Source of the DNA: Talaromyces rugulosus
Lineage: Eukaryota > Ascomycota > Eurotiomycetes > Eurotiales > Trichocomaceae
Assembly (NCBI RefSeq): GCF_013368755.1
Contig: NC_049562.1
Span: 5,394,001 to 5,458,000, forward strand
Direction of reading: 5' to 3'
DNA length: 64,000 nt
Below are positions 41,632 to 52,616 of the stretch, piece by piece. The notes beneath the pieces were generated by a model. It did not search any database. It had not been told where the DNA came from and saw only the letters and a list, made by a program, of their open reading frames with translations. Position 1 is the first letter of the stretch. The number at the start of each line of letters is the position of its first letter. Made by a program: the position numbers and the translations under genes.

Positions 41632-42998
41632 GCTGAGAGACCAGACTCGGTTCTGTGGCGGCTGGCTTTATACGGATTTCAAATTAAATGAGTGTCGGAC
41701 GCAGGCTGTTGTTGAAATAAGGGGAGCTCGGGCTGATAAACATTAAGATAAGATCAACGATCGTCATCGTCGTCACCTTCCCGCATCCCGTGACAAACAC
41801 GTATCTTGGCACTAGTCTGTCATGTGTTTGAATTGAAACAATATAGAGGTAGTTTTCTTTTTTTTTTCTTTTTTCAGGTTTAAAGATACAAACTAATTAA
41901 AATATCTTTTTTTTCAAAAAAAAATCCTTAACGGCATTGTACATACAATGTCATATTGTACAATTACGAAGGTCTAAAGTGGGGCTTTAAATATAGATAT
42001 CATTGGTTTGATAGACGGGCACTAGCAAAGGCGACCCATAGAGATCAAGAACGCACTCTATAAAGATGGAAAGTGGGTTTACATTTTTCCTTGGGTAAAT
42101 AAGAATATCTCCAAATAGTATAAAAGCTACTTCTAGTTTAAATCTAACTCTAAAACAATTTTTAATCACTCTGACAATTTACCATATATTTTTTTAGTAT
42201 TCATGCTAATTTTCACCAGGGCGCGGTGTTGACACTCTCTTGAATACATATATACATCGCTAATGATAGACAATTAGAACATTATTAATTTATGTACAGG
42301 AAAAATAGTATAATCAGTATGTATATATTTCCAAACTCAATTTATTTTCAATATGCTCCTTAAAACTATTACCAACCAATATCCGCTGTCTCATAAAGTC
42401 TGGTATACATGGTTGACGGTCTAGACCATGTTGGTGTGGGTCATTAACGTTTAAGGTATACAGCTTCGTAAACATGAGTTCAACATGTTTGCTTTGCACC
42501 AGTTGACAGAAGTAGAAAATTCTTAGCAGAAAGAGATAAAATTAGTAACAGTTAAACAGCTTTTAGAAGATAGAAACTTAATGTTTTTTTGTAGGGAAAC
42601 ATTCAACAATCCTTGACTGCTCACTATGGCACGAAAGAGAAGAGCGCAGAACCAGCACATATAGACATGTCCATGCGATACATACATACAGTACATACGA
42701 TGATATACTTGGTACATATTATGGAGAATGCACAAACGTCATGCAGCAAGCGCAGCACGAGCAGCCAAGAACGGCGGGTCGAGTGCAGCTCTCCCCGGCT
42801 GACGTCACCGCTCATCATCATCCCTCGCGTCGTGTATATTTTCTGCACCTGCCGCACTCGCTCTTTCTCCTCTGCCACGCCCCATCGTGCTTGATAACCT
42901 GTGAGTGCATATTCTTCGTCTTCTTTTTATCTCTCGTTGATATACTGATTCGTGCTTCAGTTAACCTCCTCTCGCGTGACACTCAAAGATACTTCAAT
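41632..42998. other. AT-rich intergenic region
   Basis: About 1.37 kb, strongly AT-rich between roughly 41830 and 42560, then a more balanced promoter (TGACGTCA at 42800-42807, a CRE/ATF-type site) before the Ish1/Msc1 gene. No gene recognised. Confidence 0.55.
42800..42807. promoter_or_regulatory. CRE/ATF-type site TGACGTCA
   Basis: A perfect palindromic TGACGTCA lies about 195 bases before the Ish1/Msc1 ATG. bZIP factors of the Atf1/AtfA class, which control stress genes, bind this sequence. Confidence 0.5.
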
Positions 42999-44764
42999 AT
43001 GAGATTTAATTGGACCGCCAGCCTCTTGGTCGTTCTGGCAACTTCTGAAGCCGTTGGTGCCAGCACATGGTTTGGCAAAACTGGTATTTAGAAAATCCAT
43101 TCATTGCAACTCTCCCAATTGCATAACTCTGACCAATCCTTTAGCTTACAACAGGTGGCATGAAACCGAGCTTGAGCGATGGCTTTCTGATCACGGTATG
43201 TTGCAGCTTTCCCTTTGTCAGTGTATCTGTGGCTAATTCATCTACAGACATTCCATATCCAACGCCTGCAGACCGCAAGGATCTTGAAAAGATTGTCAAG
43301 GCCAACTGGAACGCCAAAGTGCAGGTTCCCCTAGCCCAGACTTCGGAGTCGACTTCCGATCACCTGAGCAACGTGAAGGAGTGGATTTTTGATAGGTACG
43401 TCGCAATGGAGCTTCTCTCATAAGATCTACTCAATTAACAACGTTTCTAGCTGGTCCGACTCCCAGCTCAAGTCTTTCCTGGACAGGCATGGTATTCCTG
43501 CTCCTCAGCCACGCAAGCGCGACACGCTTCTCCGTGCCGCCCGCGAAAACTACGAAACTGTCGCGAAGAAGCTCGGCGAAACCGCTGCGTATCCTGGTAA
43601 TTGGCTGTACGAGCACTGGTCCGAATCTGACCTCAAGGAATGGCTTGACATACACGGCTGGCCTGTGCCTCAGCCCTCCACCCGTGACCGCCTCGTTGCT
43701 GCTGTTCGTCGCCAGTCTCGTCTTTCGAGCCTCGCTTCACAGCAAGCTGCCGCGTCTGCTTCTTCCTCTGCGGAGGCTGCTCAGTCGTCCCTCAGTGAAG
43801 CACTGTTCAACGCATGGTCTGACTCTGAGCTGAAAAAATTCCTGGATGAACATGATATCAAGGTCCCTCAAGGATCTAAACGAAATGAACTGATTGCTCT
43901 CGCTCGGAAGCACCGCAAGCACCTTGTCGATGAAGTTTCTTCGTTATCTACGTCCGCAGCTAGCGCTTTCGGTGCTGCTACCTCCAAGGCTGGCAACGAA
44001 TGGGCTCGTGCCACTGACGATGCTCAGCTTAAGACCGAGGATGCATTTGACACTGTCGTAGCTGGGTGGTCCAACTCTCGGTTGAAGGCATATCTTGATG
44101 CTCGCGGAATCCCTGTTCCCCAAACCAGCAAACGAGACGACCTTCTTGCCAAGGTCCGACTCCACAAGCACAAGGCTGCTACAGGCTACAGTGCTTCGAC
44201 CTTTGATACATGGACCACTGAAAACCTGCAGTGCGTTGCCACATTACCATTTGCCTTGTCACTTAATTACATTGCTGACGTCATTACAGAAAATATCTCG
44301 CTTCTGCCAACAACAAAGCTGCTAAGAAAGCAGACGTGTCCCGCCAAGAACTCTTGAAACTCGCCCAAGAACAATACGCCAAGGCATCCAAGGCTGGCGG
44401 TGATCAATATGCCTCTGTAACTTCATACCTCTCTCAGAGCACCGCAGCGACTAAAAAGGACACCTTTGATCACTGGTCTGAGTCTGACTTGAAGAAATTG
44501 CTCGACTCGTACGGCATCTCAACCTACCAGGGCTCCACGTTGAATGAAATCCGCGCTGCGGCCCGTCGTAACGCTCAGTATTTCCAATATGGAACCACCT
44601 CTCCCTCAGAAACGATCCTGGCCCGTATTCAGGAGGGTGCCTCCTGGCTCCTTGATCAGTTGAAGTTTGGTGCTTCTAGTGGTCGCGAGCAAGGCCACGA
44701 GGCTGCCGAGTCGGCCAGGTCCAAGGCCGCCGAGGCGACCGGCAAGATTCGCTCGGAGTTGTAA
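42999..44764 (+). CDS. Ish1/Msc1-type stress protein with seven HeH repeats
   Basis: Exons 42999-43083, 43145-43195, 43248-43395, 43451-44230 and 44290-44764 give 512 residues. A signal peptide (MRFNWTASLLVVLATSEAVG) is followed by about seven Ish1/HeH-type repeats with the pattern W-S-x-S-x-L-K-x-(F/W/Y)-L-D-x-x-G-I, for example SWSDSQLKSFLDRHGIPAP and HWSESDLKEWLDIHGWPVP. An Ala/Ser/Lys-rich tail closes the protein. Relatives are fission-yeast Ish1 (nuclear envelope, stress and stationary phase) and budding-yeast Msc1. An ER or nuclear-envelope location is inferred. The upstream TGACGTCA fits stress control. Confidence 0.85.
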
Positions 44765-45407
44765 CCTGCTTTTCAATCTTGACTGCGTTGCCGGAAATAA
44801 TAAAAACGTGGCAAAAGGAGAGAAAGTGCATGTTGAACGATAATCTCACGAATACGATGACCTTGGGGTTTGGCGTTTGTTCATAATTGTCGTGTGATTT
44901 TCCTTTTTAAGTGTTTACATTTGCTTCTGCTTTCTCTTTTTTAAAATAGCGAAGTGTATTTGGATGACTAGAAAATGTATTTAACAAAGGATTCATGGAA
45001 AATAATCGTAGTCATACTACATTCTAAATGAGTAACGCCTGGGTTCATTCTCAATTGGATGGATGCACGAATACGAATATTGAATGCGACAAGATATCGT
45101 GTGATAGTTTAAATGTTAAGGGGGATGGATAATCTAACATCATAAACTAGAGGCTAAAGTTGCTTCATTTTCGATCGTCAAATACGTCAAGTAAATTTCA
45201 TAGCCAGCAACCAAGAAACCGACCTTGCATGAAAAAAAAAAAAGGTAAATAGACCAGTCTTTTATGCCAAAACTCGAAAGCAGCAATTAATGCGTTTGAA
45301 GAAGTCATAGCCACAAAAAAAATCAACATTTCTTTATAGATCGCTTAGCCGAAAGCCGGAAAAACAACAGTATGTAGAGTCGTAGATCGGAGCATGGTAT
45401 TTTTTTT
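44765..45407. other. Convergent 3' intergenic region
   Basis: About 640 AT-rich bases with an A run near 45231-45243. No gene seen. Confidence 0.5.
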
Positions 45408-46118
45408 TCAAGCCTTGGGAGCCTCAGGGTCACCTTCAGCCACGAGCTTTCCGACAATCAGATATTTCTCGGAGAAACGCTCCTCCCATCCTTGAAGGTT
45501 CTCCAGCTGCTCGCCGTCGAGATCTTTGAGGTCGTCGAGCGGGCCTTTCAAGTCCTCGGTGAGCATTTCCTTGTCGAAGCTCTGGTGAGCAAGGCCGCGA
45601 GAAGCGTCGCGGCCGGCAAAGTTTTCGTATGGACCACCCTGTATCAATGGCGAATTGAATTAATACGCTTTCAACTCCGGGTTATATTATTATGAGGACA
45701 TACCGGTCCGTAGAAGTTGCGACCCGAGGTCACGTCAAACACTCGGCCGCGAACAGCCAAATAGACGGGCGCGCCATCAATGCCATTGAAGGGCAACAGT
45801 GTTGAGGGTGTAAAGGTGCGGAACACGACCGGCGCGGGACCCTTGGGCAGGCTCACGGCGGCCGTGGGTCGGAACTGCAGGTAGACGACGACGATGAAGA
45901 GGGACAGGAGGATCAGATTGATGGGTGTGGCGATGGGCATGCTTAAAAACAAGATTAGCTGAGAGCTCATTGCTTTTGCGATGCGGAATAAGATAGATGC
46001 TAGTACTCACGCCTCAGCCGGTGGTGGAATGTCGGCGAATTCTGGGGTTGCCAGGTCTGTGTCAGCATCATGACGGGTGCGGGTGCAAAGGTCGAGGTCG
46101 AGAGATACCTGAGTCCAT
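45408..46118 (-). CDS. Cytochrome b5-like heme/steroid-binding protein (Dap1/MAPR family)
   Basis: Four exons (46118-46109, 46041-46011, 45941-45704, 45638-45408) give 169 residues. The first exon is only 10 bases (MDS plus one base), but all phases agree. A membrane anchor ([18 protein letters not shown]) is followed by a cytochrome-b5-like domain: [40 protein letters not shown] and [11 protein letters not shown]. The Tyr residues of YGPGGPYE are typical of MAPR heme ligands. Dap1 proteins bind heme and support P450 enzymes of ergosterol synthesis in the ER. The C-terminal half is acidic. Confidence 0.87.
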
Positions 46119-47302
46119 GGTGTTGCAGCTACTGCGTTCTAAGCACTTTTGACAGGGAAAGGTTGTTCGGTCGAGATGATCTGAAGCTTGATGGCTGATT
46201 GATAGATACTAAAACGACCCAAGCTCCGAGCCGACGATTCCGTCATGATTCCATAGCCGTCTGCCGCTAACCCAATCGGGCGGACATGAATCATGCTGAT
46301 CATTCGATGATTATGATTATTATTTAATTTTGCTAGTCTTAGGTTGATTTTTATTTTATTTCTCGAGTGGCTATGCTGACGACGCAATCTACTGTCATTC
46401 TTTGTTTTTGATCACGCTGTTTGGTCACGTGACCTGTCTTTTTATAGAAAGATGTATACAACATCGATTTACTGGCCAACACCTGTTCAATAATTCATTC
46501 TGTTACTGGCACATCCTCACAAAAACATCTACTAATAGTATCCCCTATCTGGAGCTCTTCGAACACAAAAAGCCGATTTGACAACTAAGCGCTTCAGGCT
46601 CCAATTCAGCCCGCGCAAATTGACTTTGCGATAGGATCGTTGGGGGCCTTGCATCCTTTGTTGCGTTCTCGTGTTTATATCCGGGACAAAAGGACAAAAG
46701 GCATTATCCGTGCGGGCTGCTATTGGCCTGGGTTGAGTAGTAATTAAACAACGGTCAGCACACGAACGGTTGACGTTATAAATAGCACAGTGGCCCACGA
46801 TATGAGGCTCCAGATCCATTGCTGTCTTTCGGCCGTTGTTGGCTTTGTCGGTGGACAGTGACAAAGGAAAGAGAAGCAGCAGCAGCAGTGGTCTAGAGTC
46901 CAGACGATGGTACCTAAAAAAAGGGGAAAATCGGAGAGTAAATAATTATAGTGTTTAGTGTTTATTGATAATCATATGAAGTCTGTCTTCTATTCCTGGG
47001 CGCAACCTGAAACGTCACCTTCCCGGCTGGCTCCACTGGCCACTTAATCAAACCCGCCCCCGCTCACCCAACTCCGCCCACCCTGAACGCTTGCGTCTGT
47101 GTCTGTTTCTGTTGTTGTTTTGTTGTTTGCTTCGTGGCCTGTGGCTCTCGTCGACAGATAAATGTTGGCTGACCGCGCCCTCGTACATGTCGCGCTGCGC
47201 CATCAGCCTTATCGCTGTCCCAAGGAATAGATGAGATAATTCCCCTCTCTTAGTCACCAGTCGATCATCCAGGAAACAAGAAACAAGAAACAAACAGCCT
47301 CA
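46119..47302. other. Divergent intergenic region
   Basis: About 1.18 kb between the Dap1-type gene and the next plus-strand gene. A short (CAG)n-like run lies near 46877-46891. No gene seen. Confidence 0.5.
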
Positions 47303-48909
47303 ATGTGGGCAAAGAGGAACAAAGGCCGCGGTGACCACGGCGTCGGCGGCCCTTCTATCGACCGTTCTGTGCTGGAGACGTCCTCGCAAGTTTCACTTGC
47401 GCTCAAGAACGTCTCCAAAGACCTGCCAGCCTTGCCAAGGTAATACTAATGAATGGAGGATTCGAGATTTGAGTGTGTATACTAAGATGTTGACACAGTG
47501 AAACCCCTGAAACTTCTCCTGAAGCTGGCCCTGCGCCCCTCGCCTCCCAGATTCACGCCTACCAGGACTATTCTCAGTATGCCGAAGACGATCCAGGCAT
47601 TTCCCCTCCCGACTCGCCCGTCGACGTGACTGGAACACGCCCGTACTCGAGTCATGATGTTTCCCCAATTGAAAATGACGTCGGCCACTTTTTCCCCGCC
47701 AAGAAGCCGAGTCAGATCCCTGTGCCTCGCAGATACAGCCAGGGCAACACGCTCGATGAGAGTGGTCGTGAATCACCGGCCGAGCTGAAACCAATCATAT
47801 ACAAGGAAAGCACCCAGCAAGTAACCGTCGGTAGCCCTGCTCTGCCCCATTCGGTCAAGCCAAAGTCGAAACAACACCAGCATGCGGCAAGCCTGCTTCA
47901 GTCGGGAAGAGAGAAGCTCCAGATCTTTTCCAAGACGTGGGATCAGAAACAGCAACCCGGTCAGCAACCCGGTCAGCGGCCGCGTGAACAATGGAAGGGA
48001 GCTAGTGGACGTACTCCTTTGATGGGCCCCATCGAAACAAATAAGAAAGCCCCGTCTCGTTCTAACTCGCCCCATGTGGGCCATGATTTTGTCGATTACG
48101 GTCCAAACACATACACAGTAACTACCATCACTGCAGGCAACTCCTCAGATGAGAAGCCTCGCAAGAAATCACGCCACCCGAAAACAAAACGCCAATCTCG
48201 GGATCTCTTCTCAAGCAAATCAAGTCTCGCTCTGCCTATTAGCGGTGAGGGATCCGATACTCCTGATAAAGTCAAAGAAGACGGTGTTCAGACTCCTACA
48301 GTCGACAAGCTGACACCCCTCGAAAATACAACCGACTTTTCGACTGTGTTTCAGAAGCTGGATCTCATCAATGAGCCGCAGAGTCGTTTTAGTGCTTCAA
48401 CCTATGACCCAACCGAACTTGCCACTACTCCTCCAGGCAGTGCTGGTTCTGACAGTCCGCCTGGAGCAAATCTTCCTCCATCGCCCATCATGACAAGGCG
48501 CCGACCGGTCCCCGGCTATGCAACTTCAATCAAGAGCACCAAGAGAAAGCCAGTCGGAGCAGATACGCCACCTCCTGACATCGATCTCAAGGATTTGTCG
48601 CCCCAAGACCGCGCGCAATACCGTATAAGCAGCTTACGGACCCGAAGCAGCGAGCTTTCAAAACGCAAGACAAGTGTCAAGACCATGCTGCATGAACTAA
48701 CCCAGGTGATCCAGCCGAGCTCGATTGCGTACGACATGGCCACCCGTGACGAAGTGAAAAAGTCTGTCACGTCGCTAAACAACGAGCTTGCCGAGATCAC
48801 CAAGGAAGAGCATGACCTAGGCGTAAAGCTGAGCCGTGCTTATAGAAAGCTCGACAGTGCGGACTTTTACGAGCACAGCAGTTTGTGGGTGAAGAGCATC
48901 GATCGGTAA
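47303..48909 (+). CDS. Disordered hypothetical protein with C-terminal coiled coil
   Basis: Exons 47303-47439 and 47499-48909 give 515 residues; the intron is 59 bases. The first 400 residues are Ser/Pro/Lys-rich and probably disordered (SQYAEDDPGISPPDSPVDV). The last 110 are helical and charged (LSPQDRAQYRISSLRTRSSE, LNNELAEITKEEHDLGVKLS), fitting a coiled coil. I do not recognise a named family. Many SP/TP sites suggest regulation by proline-directed kinases. Confidence 0.7.
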
Positions 48910-49376
48910 ACCTTTCTTCTTTCATTTTCTATAGTTCAATTTTGTATGTACAGTTCTAGCATGTTTGTTATGACCCTCAGCTTTGTCCGAGGTTAAACTG
49001 GGGCGCATGAATTTGTGACAAGCTCTGCTGGCTGCAGAGTCCCTCGAGCGTGGTGTTGTGAGTTATGATACCCTGTGATTTGTGATTGGAAACTTGAAAA
49101 CCATTATTGTATTTGGACACTTGCGACATTGTATATGTACGTTACTTAATAGCAAAGATCTGCCTAAGTATACAAGCCGCAAAACGAAAAAAAATATAAT
49201 ATCGTTAAAAACCCGAAGCACTTCCAGTATCAATCGTGCTATCCTAATTCATGACTCGTCAATATTCCGAACGCCGGGCGGTAAATTGTCCTTGGTGTGA
49301 TTTATATCGAAGTCGAAGTCGAGGTCGAGGTCGAGACCGAAGGCGCGAGGAAACGAAGACTCCTGTCGTAGTTCAT
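48910..49376. other. Convergent 3' intergenic region
   Basis: About 470 bases. It includes tandem GAAGTC/GAGGTC hexamers at about 49309-49343. No gene seen. Confidence 0.5.
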
Positions 49377-49724
49377 TTATTTCTTGCCGGATTTCTTGAT
49401 GCCTTGAGATCCGGTGTTCAGCGGGCCTTTGCCTTTGGCCTTGTCCAGCAGATCCTTCTTGGCCTTGGCCTCTGTTCGAAAAGCATAATCAGTAGCCATT
49501 CATATATTCATATATATATATATATCCCTGTAGGGAGACCAACCGGCTCTCTGTCTCTCCTTGAAAGCAAGATCATCGTCGTCCAGATCCTTCTTGTCCT
49601 TCTTGGGAGCCTTGAGGGGCTTTATTTTGCCGCCTACACACCAAGGTAAAACAGGTCAGCGATGCATGAGGAGAGCCAATAGACAAAGGGTATAAGCCAA
49701 ACCTTCTCTTCCTTGACCACCCAT
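49377..49724 (-). CDS. tma7: Translation machinery-associated protein TMA7
   Basis: Three exons (49724-49703, 49633-49544, 49471-49377) give 68 residues, the expected length. The sequence has the family signatures: a Gly-rich start (MGGQGREGGKIKPLKAPKK), DLAFKERQRAEAKAKKDL in the middle and GKGPLNTGSQGIKKSGKK at the end. TMA7 associates with ribosomes. The gene has two introns for only 207 coding bases. The second intron contains a (TA)n tract. It is divergent from the Prp4 kinase gene. Confidence 0.92.
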
Positions 49725-50204
49725 CTTGACTAGATATATGCGATGCAAAAAAACAATAGTCGACAGAATCGCTTCACATTCGCCGAGGGGAAGAAAAAAA
49801 ATGGAGAGGGGGAATCGGAAGAAAAGCGGGCTTGGGTTATCAGCGCGCACTAGGCCGTATTCGGCTGGTGGCAACTTCCCGCTTTCTCCTCCAACTCTGC
49901 AACTCAACTCAACTTGCTAAACGCGCTTTTTCAACAGGGCTGTCAATTTTATCGACAGAATCGCTTCGCTTTTCTTCATGTATAGGTGACAGATTTGGTC
50001 AAGGAGCAAGGCAGAAAAATACTCTAGCCGGTTGGACATCTCAATACCATCCTATTTTTGTTTTTGTTTTTGCAGCTTGGACAACCTCTTTGCTAACTGC
50101 GTGGCGTTTCTTTTTTTCATCTCAAAAGCTCCAATCACATTGATCAAAAAAGAAAGAAAAGAAAGAAAGAAAGAAAGAAGCACTCTCTTTGTTCCCCCTC
50201 CATC
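49725..50204. other. Divergent promoter of TMA7 and Prp4 kinase
   Basis: 480 bases shared by two housekeeping genes, with an (AAAG)n tract at 50146-50180 in the Prp4 leader. No gene in it. Confidence 0.55.
50146..50180 (+). repeat. AAAG/GAAA microsatellite
   Basis: Purine-only A/G repeat in the leader of the Prp4 kinase gene, ending about 25 bases before its ATG. Confidence 0.75.
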
Positions 50205-52583
50205 ATGGCATCCCGCAGGTCGAGATCTCCATCGACTCCCTCAGAGGGTGAGATTGTCGAATCAGGTTCAGAGACGAAGAAGGCAACTACGTCGCAGAAT
50301 TCCGTTAATGACAACATTGTTAACCGTCGCGCCAGACTCAGTCCGTCGGACTCTGCCTCTTCCAGCAGCTCGGCCGGGAGACGTCGGTCTCGATCGCGTT
50401 CGCCTTATCATCGACGCGGTGAGAAGCGTCGACGGTACGATGATTATGACAACGACCAACGATACTATCGCGGTGGGTCACATCACGCTCGCTACGAGTC
50501 GAGATCTTCCGACTACGATCGCCCGGGTTATGACGCCTCCCGGCGCCGCAGGCCTTATCATGACTATGATCGGGACGACGGCTACAGCGGCGGGCTCCGG
50601 TACACAGACGATTATGAAAGGCGCGACAAGCGGCAGAGGACGCGGAGCCGGTCGCCTGCAATTCGCGATACACGAAGGCCCAAGAAATATGATGATTCGG
50701 ATGTAAAGGAGTCGCCCAGGGTGACTTTTGCAGAACAGTCAGTGAGCGAACGGGGGAAACCCCCAGCGGTCGCTCAAAGTGTGAAAGTAGAAACTGAACG
50801 AGAGCATCAGGTGCAGGCTCCTAGCTCCAAGGAGGCTCAGAAAATGCATGAGTATGTTACTTCTTTCAGTCCAAAAATACTTAATTTACTAACAAATCAC
50901 AGGTCGGCAGATCAAACTCCCGAAGAACCGGCAGAGCCCGTGGATGAGGCTGCGCGTCTCGAAGCTCGACGGAAGCGGCGCGAAGCTATCAAAGCCAAAT
51001 ATCGGACCCAGGACGATCTACGTATACAAGCATTACACCAAGGAGCCGGTTCGCAGCCGACTCCGGGTACTCCGGGTACTCCGATGAGCATGACCGGTCA
51101 GTATTGTGTGCACCTTGAGAGGAGACACCTACTAACTTTGGCAGACTCGCCAATGTCTCCCGTTGTGGAAACTCCAAACGAAACCCCTGGATCTGAATTT
51201 ACAGTCACCAAAGATGAGGATCTTGCTAATGGTAACCAGCCCATGAATGGGACCGAGAAAGACGAGCCGTCGGCAGCAGACTACGATCCTACGCAGGATA
51301 TGCGAGAAGAACGCCAGAGGCATGACCAGAGAAATTTGGAAGACGAAGTATCGGCAACTGCATACGACGAAACCGAGGCTACTACGCAAGATGTTCTCAT
51401 CCCCGATTCTCCGCGACCTGCTCCGGCCAACGATGGGTATGACATGTTTGCAGAGGACGATGACGATATGTTTGCACCAGAGACAGAAGGAAAGCCAGCA
51501 CATGCCAGCGCACAGGCGATCCCCAAGGCACAGGAACTCGATATGACCATGCTAGACAATTGGGACGATCCCGAGGGATACTACAATGTCCGACTGGGTG
51601 AGTTGATCAACGGACGATATCACGTCCACCAGATTCTCGGCAAGGGTATGTTTTCATCGGTGGTACGGGCTACGGATTCCAAGACAGACAAGCATGTGGC
51701 AATCAAGATTATTCGACAAAATGATACGATGCGAAAAGCGGGGCTGAAGGAGATACAGATTCTTGAGCAGCTACTGGCGAGTGACCCGGAGGATAAGAAA
51801 CACGTCATCCGGTTTGAGCGGTCCTTTGATCACAAGGGCCACCTGTGCATGGTGTTTGAAAACCTCAGCATGAACTTGCGAGAAGTTTTGAAAAAGTTTG
51901 GACGCGACGTGGGGCTGAACCTCCGTGCTATTCGGGCGTATGCACAACAGATGGTTTTAGGATTGAGTCTTTTACGCAAGTGTGGGATCTTACACGCGGA
52001 CATAAAGCCGGACAATCTACTGGTGAATGAGGGTCGGAGTGTGCTAAAGGTGTGCGATCTGGGATCTGCATCGCCGGCGTCAGAGAACGAGATCACTCCA
52101 TACCTGGTGAGTCGGTTCTACCGGGCGCCGGAGATTATACTAGGGATTCCGTACGACTACGCGATTGATATGTGGTCTGTGGGGTGCACGTTGTACGAGC
52201 TGTACACCGGCAAGATCCTATTCACGGGACGCAACAACAATCAGATGCTACGGTCAATCATGGAATGCCGGGGCAAATTCCCGCCGAAACTACTACGCAA
52301 GGGCTCACTGGCATCGATGCACTTTGACGAGATGCTCAACTTCCACAGTACGGAGGAGGACAAGATCACGGGACGGGTGGTAACGAAAATGCTTGATTTC
52401 AAAAAGCCAACGCGCGACCTCAAGTCCCGGCTGATGGGGAAGGGAGCAAAAGGCATGGACGAGAGCGAGGCTCGCGAGGTTGCGCAATTTGTGGATTTGC
52501 TGGATCGGTGTCTGAGCCTGAATCCGGAGAAGAGGTGTACGGCGGTGGAGGCGTTGAAGCATCCGTTTATGGCGCGGCGGTAA
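50205..52583 (+). CDS. prp4: Pre-mRNA-splicing kinase Prp4
   Basis: The N-terminal third is Arg/Ser-rich (GRRRSRSRSPYHRRGEKRRR). The kinase domain begins near 51600: ILGKGMFSSVV (P-loop), HVAIKII (Lys), ILHADIKPDN (family-typical HAD in place of HRD), VCDLGSA (DLG in place of DFG), and TPYLVSRFYRAPEI. Prp4 phosphorylates spliceosome proteins, including Prp6 and Prp31, in the nucleus. Two introns are very likely: 50852-50902 (51 bases) and 51097-51144 (48 bases), both with TACTAAC branch points. Spliced length is 759 residues. Both introns are multiples of three and free of stops, so unspliced RNA would encode 792 residues. Confidence 0.92.
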   Translation: MASRRSRSPSTPSEGEIVESGSETKKATTSQNSVNDNIVNRRARLSPSDSASSSSSAGRRRSRSRSPYHRRGEKRRRYDDYDNDQRYYRGGSHHARYESRSSDYDRPGYDASRRRRPYHDYDRDDGYSGGLRYTDDYERRDKRQRTRSRSPAIRDTRRPKKYDDSDVKESPRVTFAEQSVSERGKPPAVAQSVKVETEREHQVQAPSSKEAQKMHEYVTSFSPKILNLLTNHRSADQTPEEPAEPVDEAARLEARRKRREAIKAKYRTQDDLRIQALHQGAGSQPTPGTPGTPMSMTGQYCVHLERRHLLTLADSPMSPVVETPNETPGSEFTVTKDEDLANGNQPMNGTEKDEPSAADYDPTQDMREERQRHDQRNLEDEVSATAYDETEATTQDVLIPDSPRPAPANDGYDMFAEDDDDMFAPETEGKPAHASAQAIPKAQELDMTMLDNWDDPEGYYNVRLGELINGRYHVHQILGKGMFSSVVRATDSKTDKHVAIKIIRQNDTMRKAGLKEIQILEQLLASDPEDKKHVIRFERSFDHKGHLCMVFENLSMNLREVLKKFGRDVGLNLRAIRAYAQQMVLGLSLLRKCGILHADIKPDNLLVNEGRSVLKVCDLGSASPASENEITPYLVSRFYRAPEIILGIPYDYAIDMWSVGCTLYELYTGKILFTGRNNNQMLRSIMECRGKFPPKLLRKGSLASMHFDEMLNFHSTEEDKITGRVVTKMLDFKKPTRDLKSRLMGKGAKGMDESEAREVAQFVDLLDRCLSLNPEKRCTAVEALKHPFMARR
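50852..50902 (+). other. Stop-free 51-base intron of prp4
   Basis: Donor GTATGT, branch TACTAAC, acceptor CACAG. Length is divisible by three and the intron is open in the coding frame. Confidence 0.8.
51097..51144 (+). other. Stop-free 48-base intron of prp4
   Basis: Donor GTCAGT, branch TACTAAC, acceptor GGCAG. Length is divisible by three and the intron is open in the coding frame. Confidence 0.75.
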
Positions 52584-52584
52584 A

Positions 52585-52616
52585 TTTATTTTTTATTTTT
52601 TATTTTTTATTTTTAA
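52585..52616 (+). repeat. TTTTTTA tandem repeat after prp4
   Basis: About four T-rich heptamers directly after the prp4 stop codon, probably part of the 3' end of the transcript. Confidence 0.6.
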
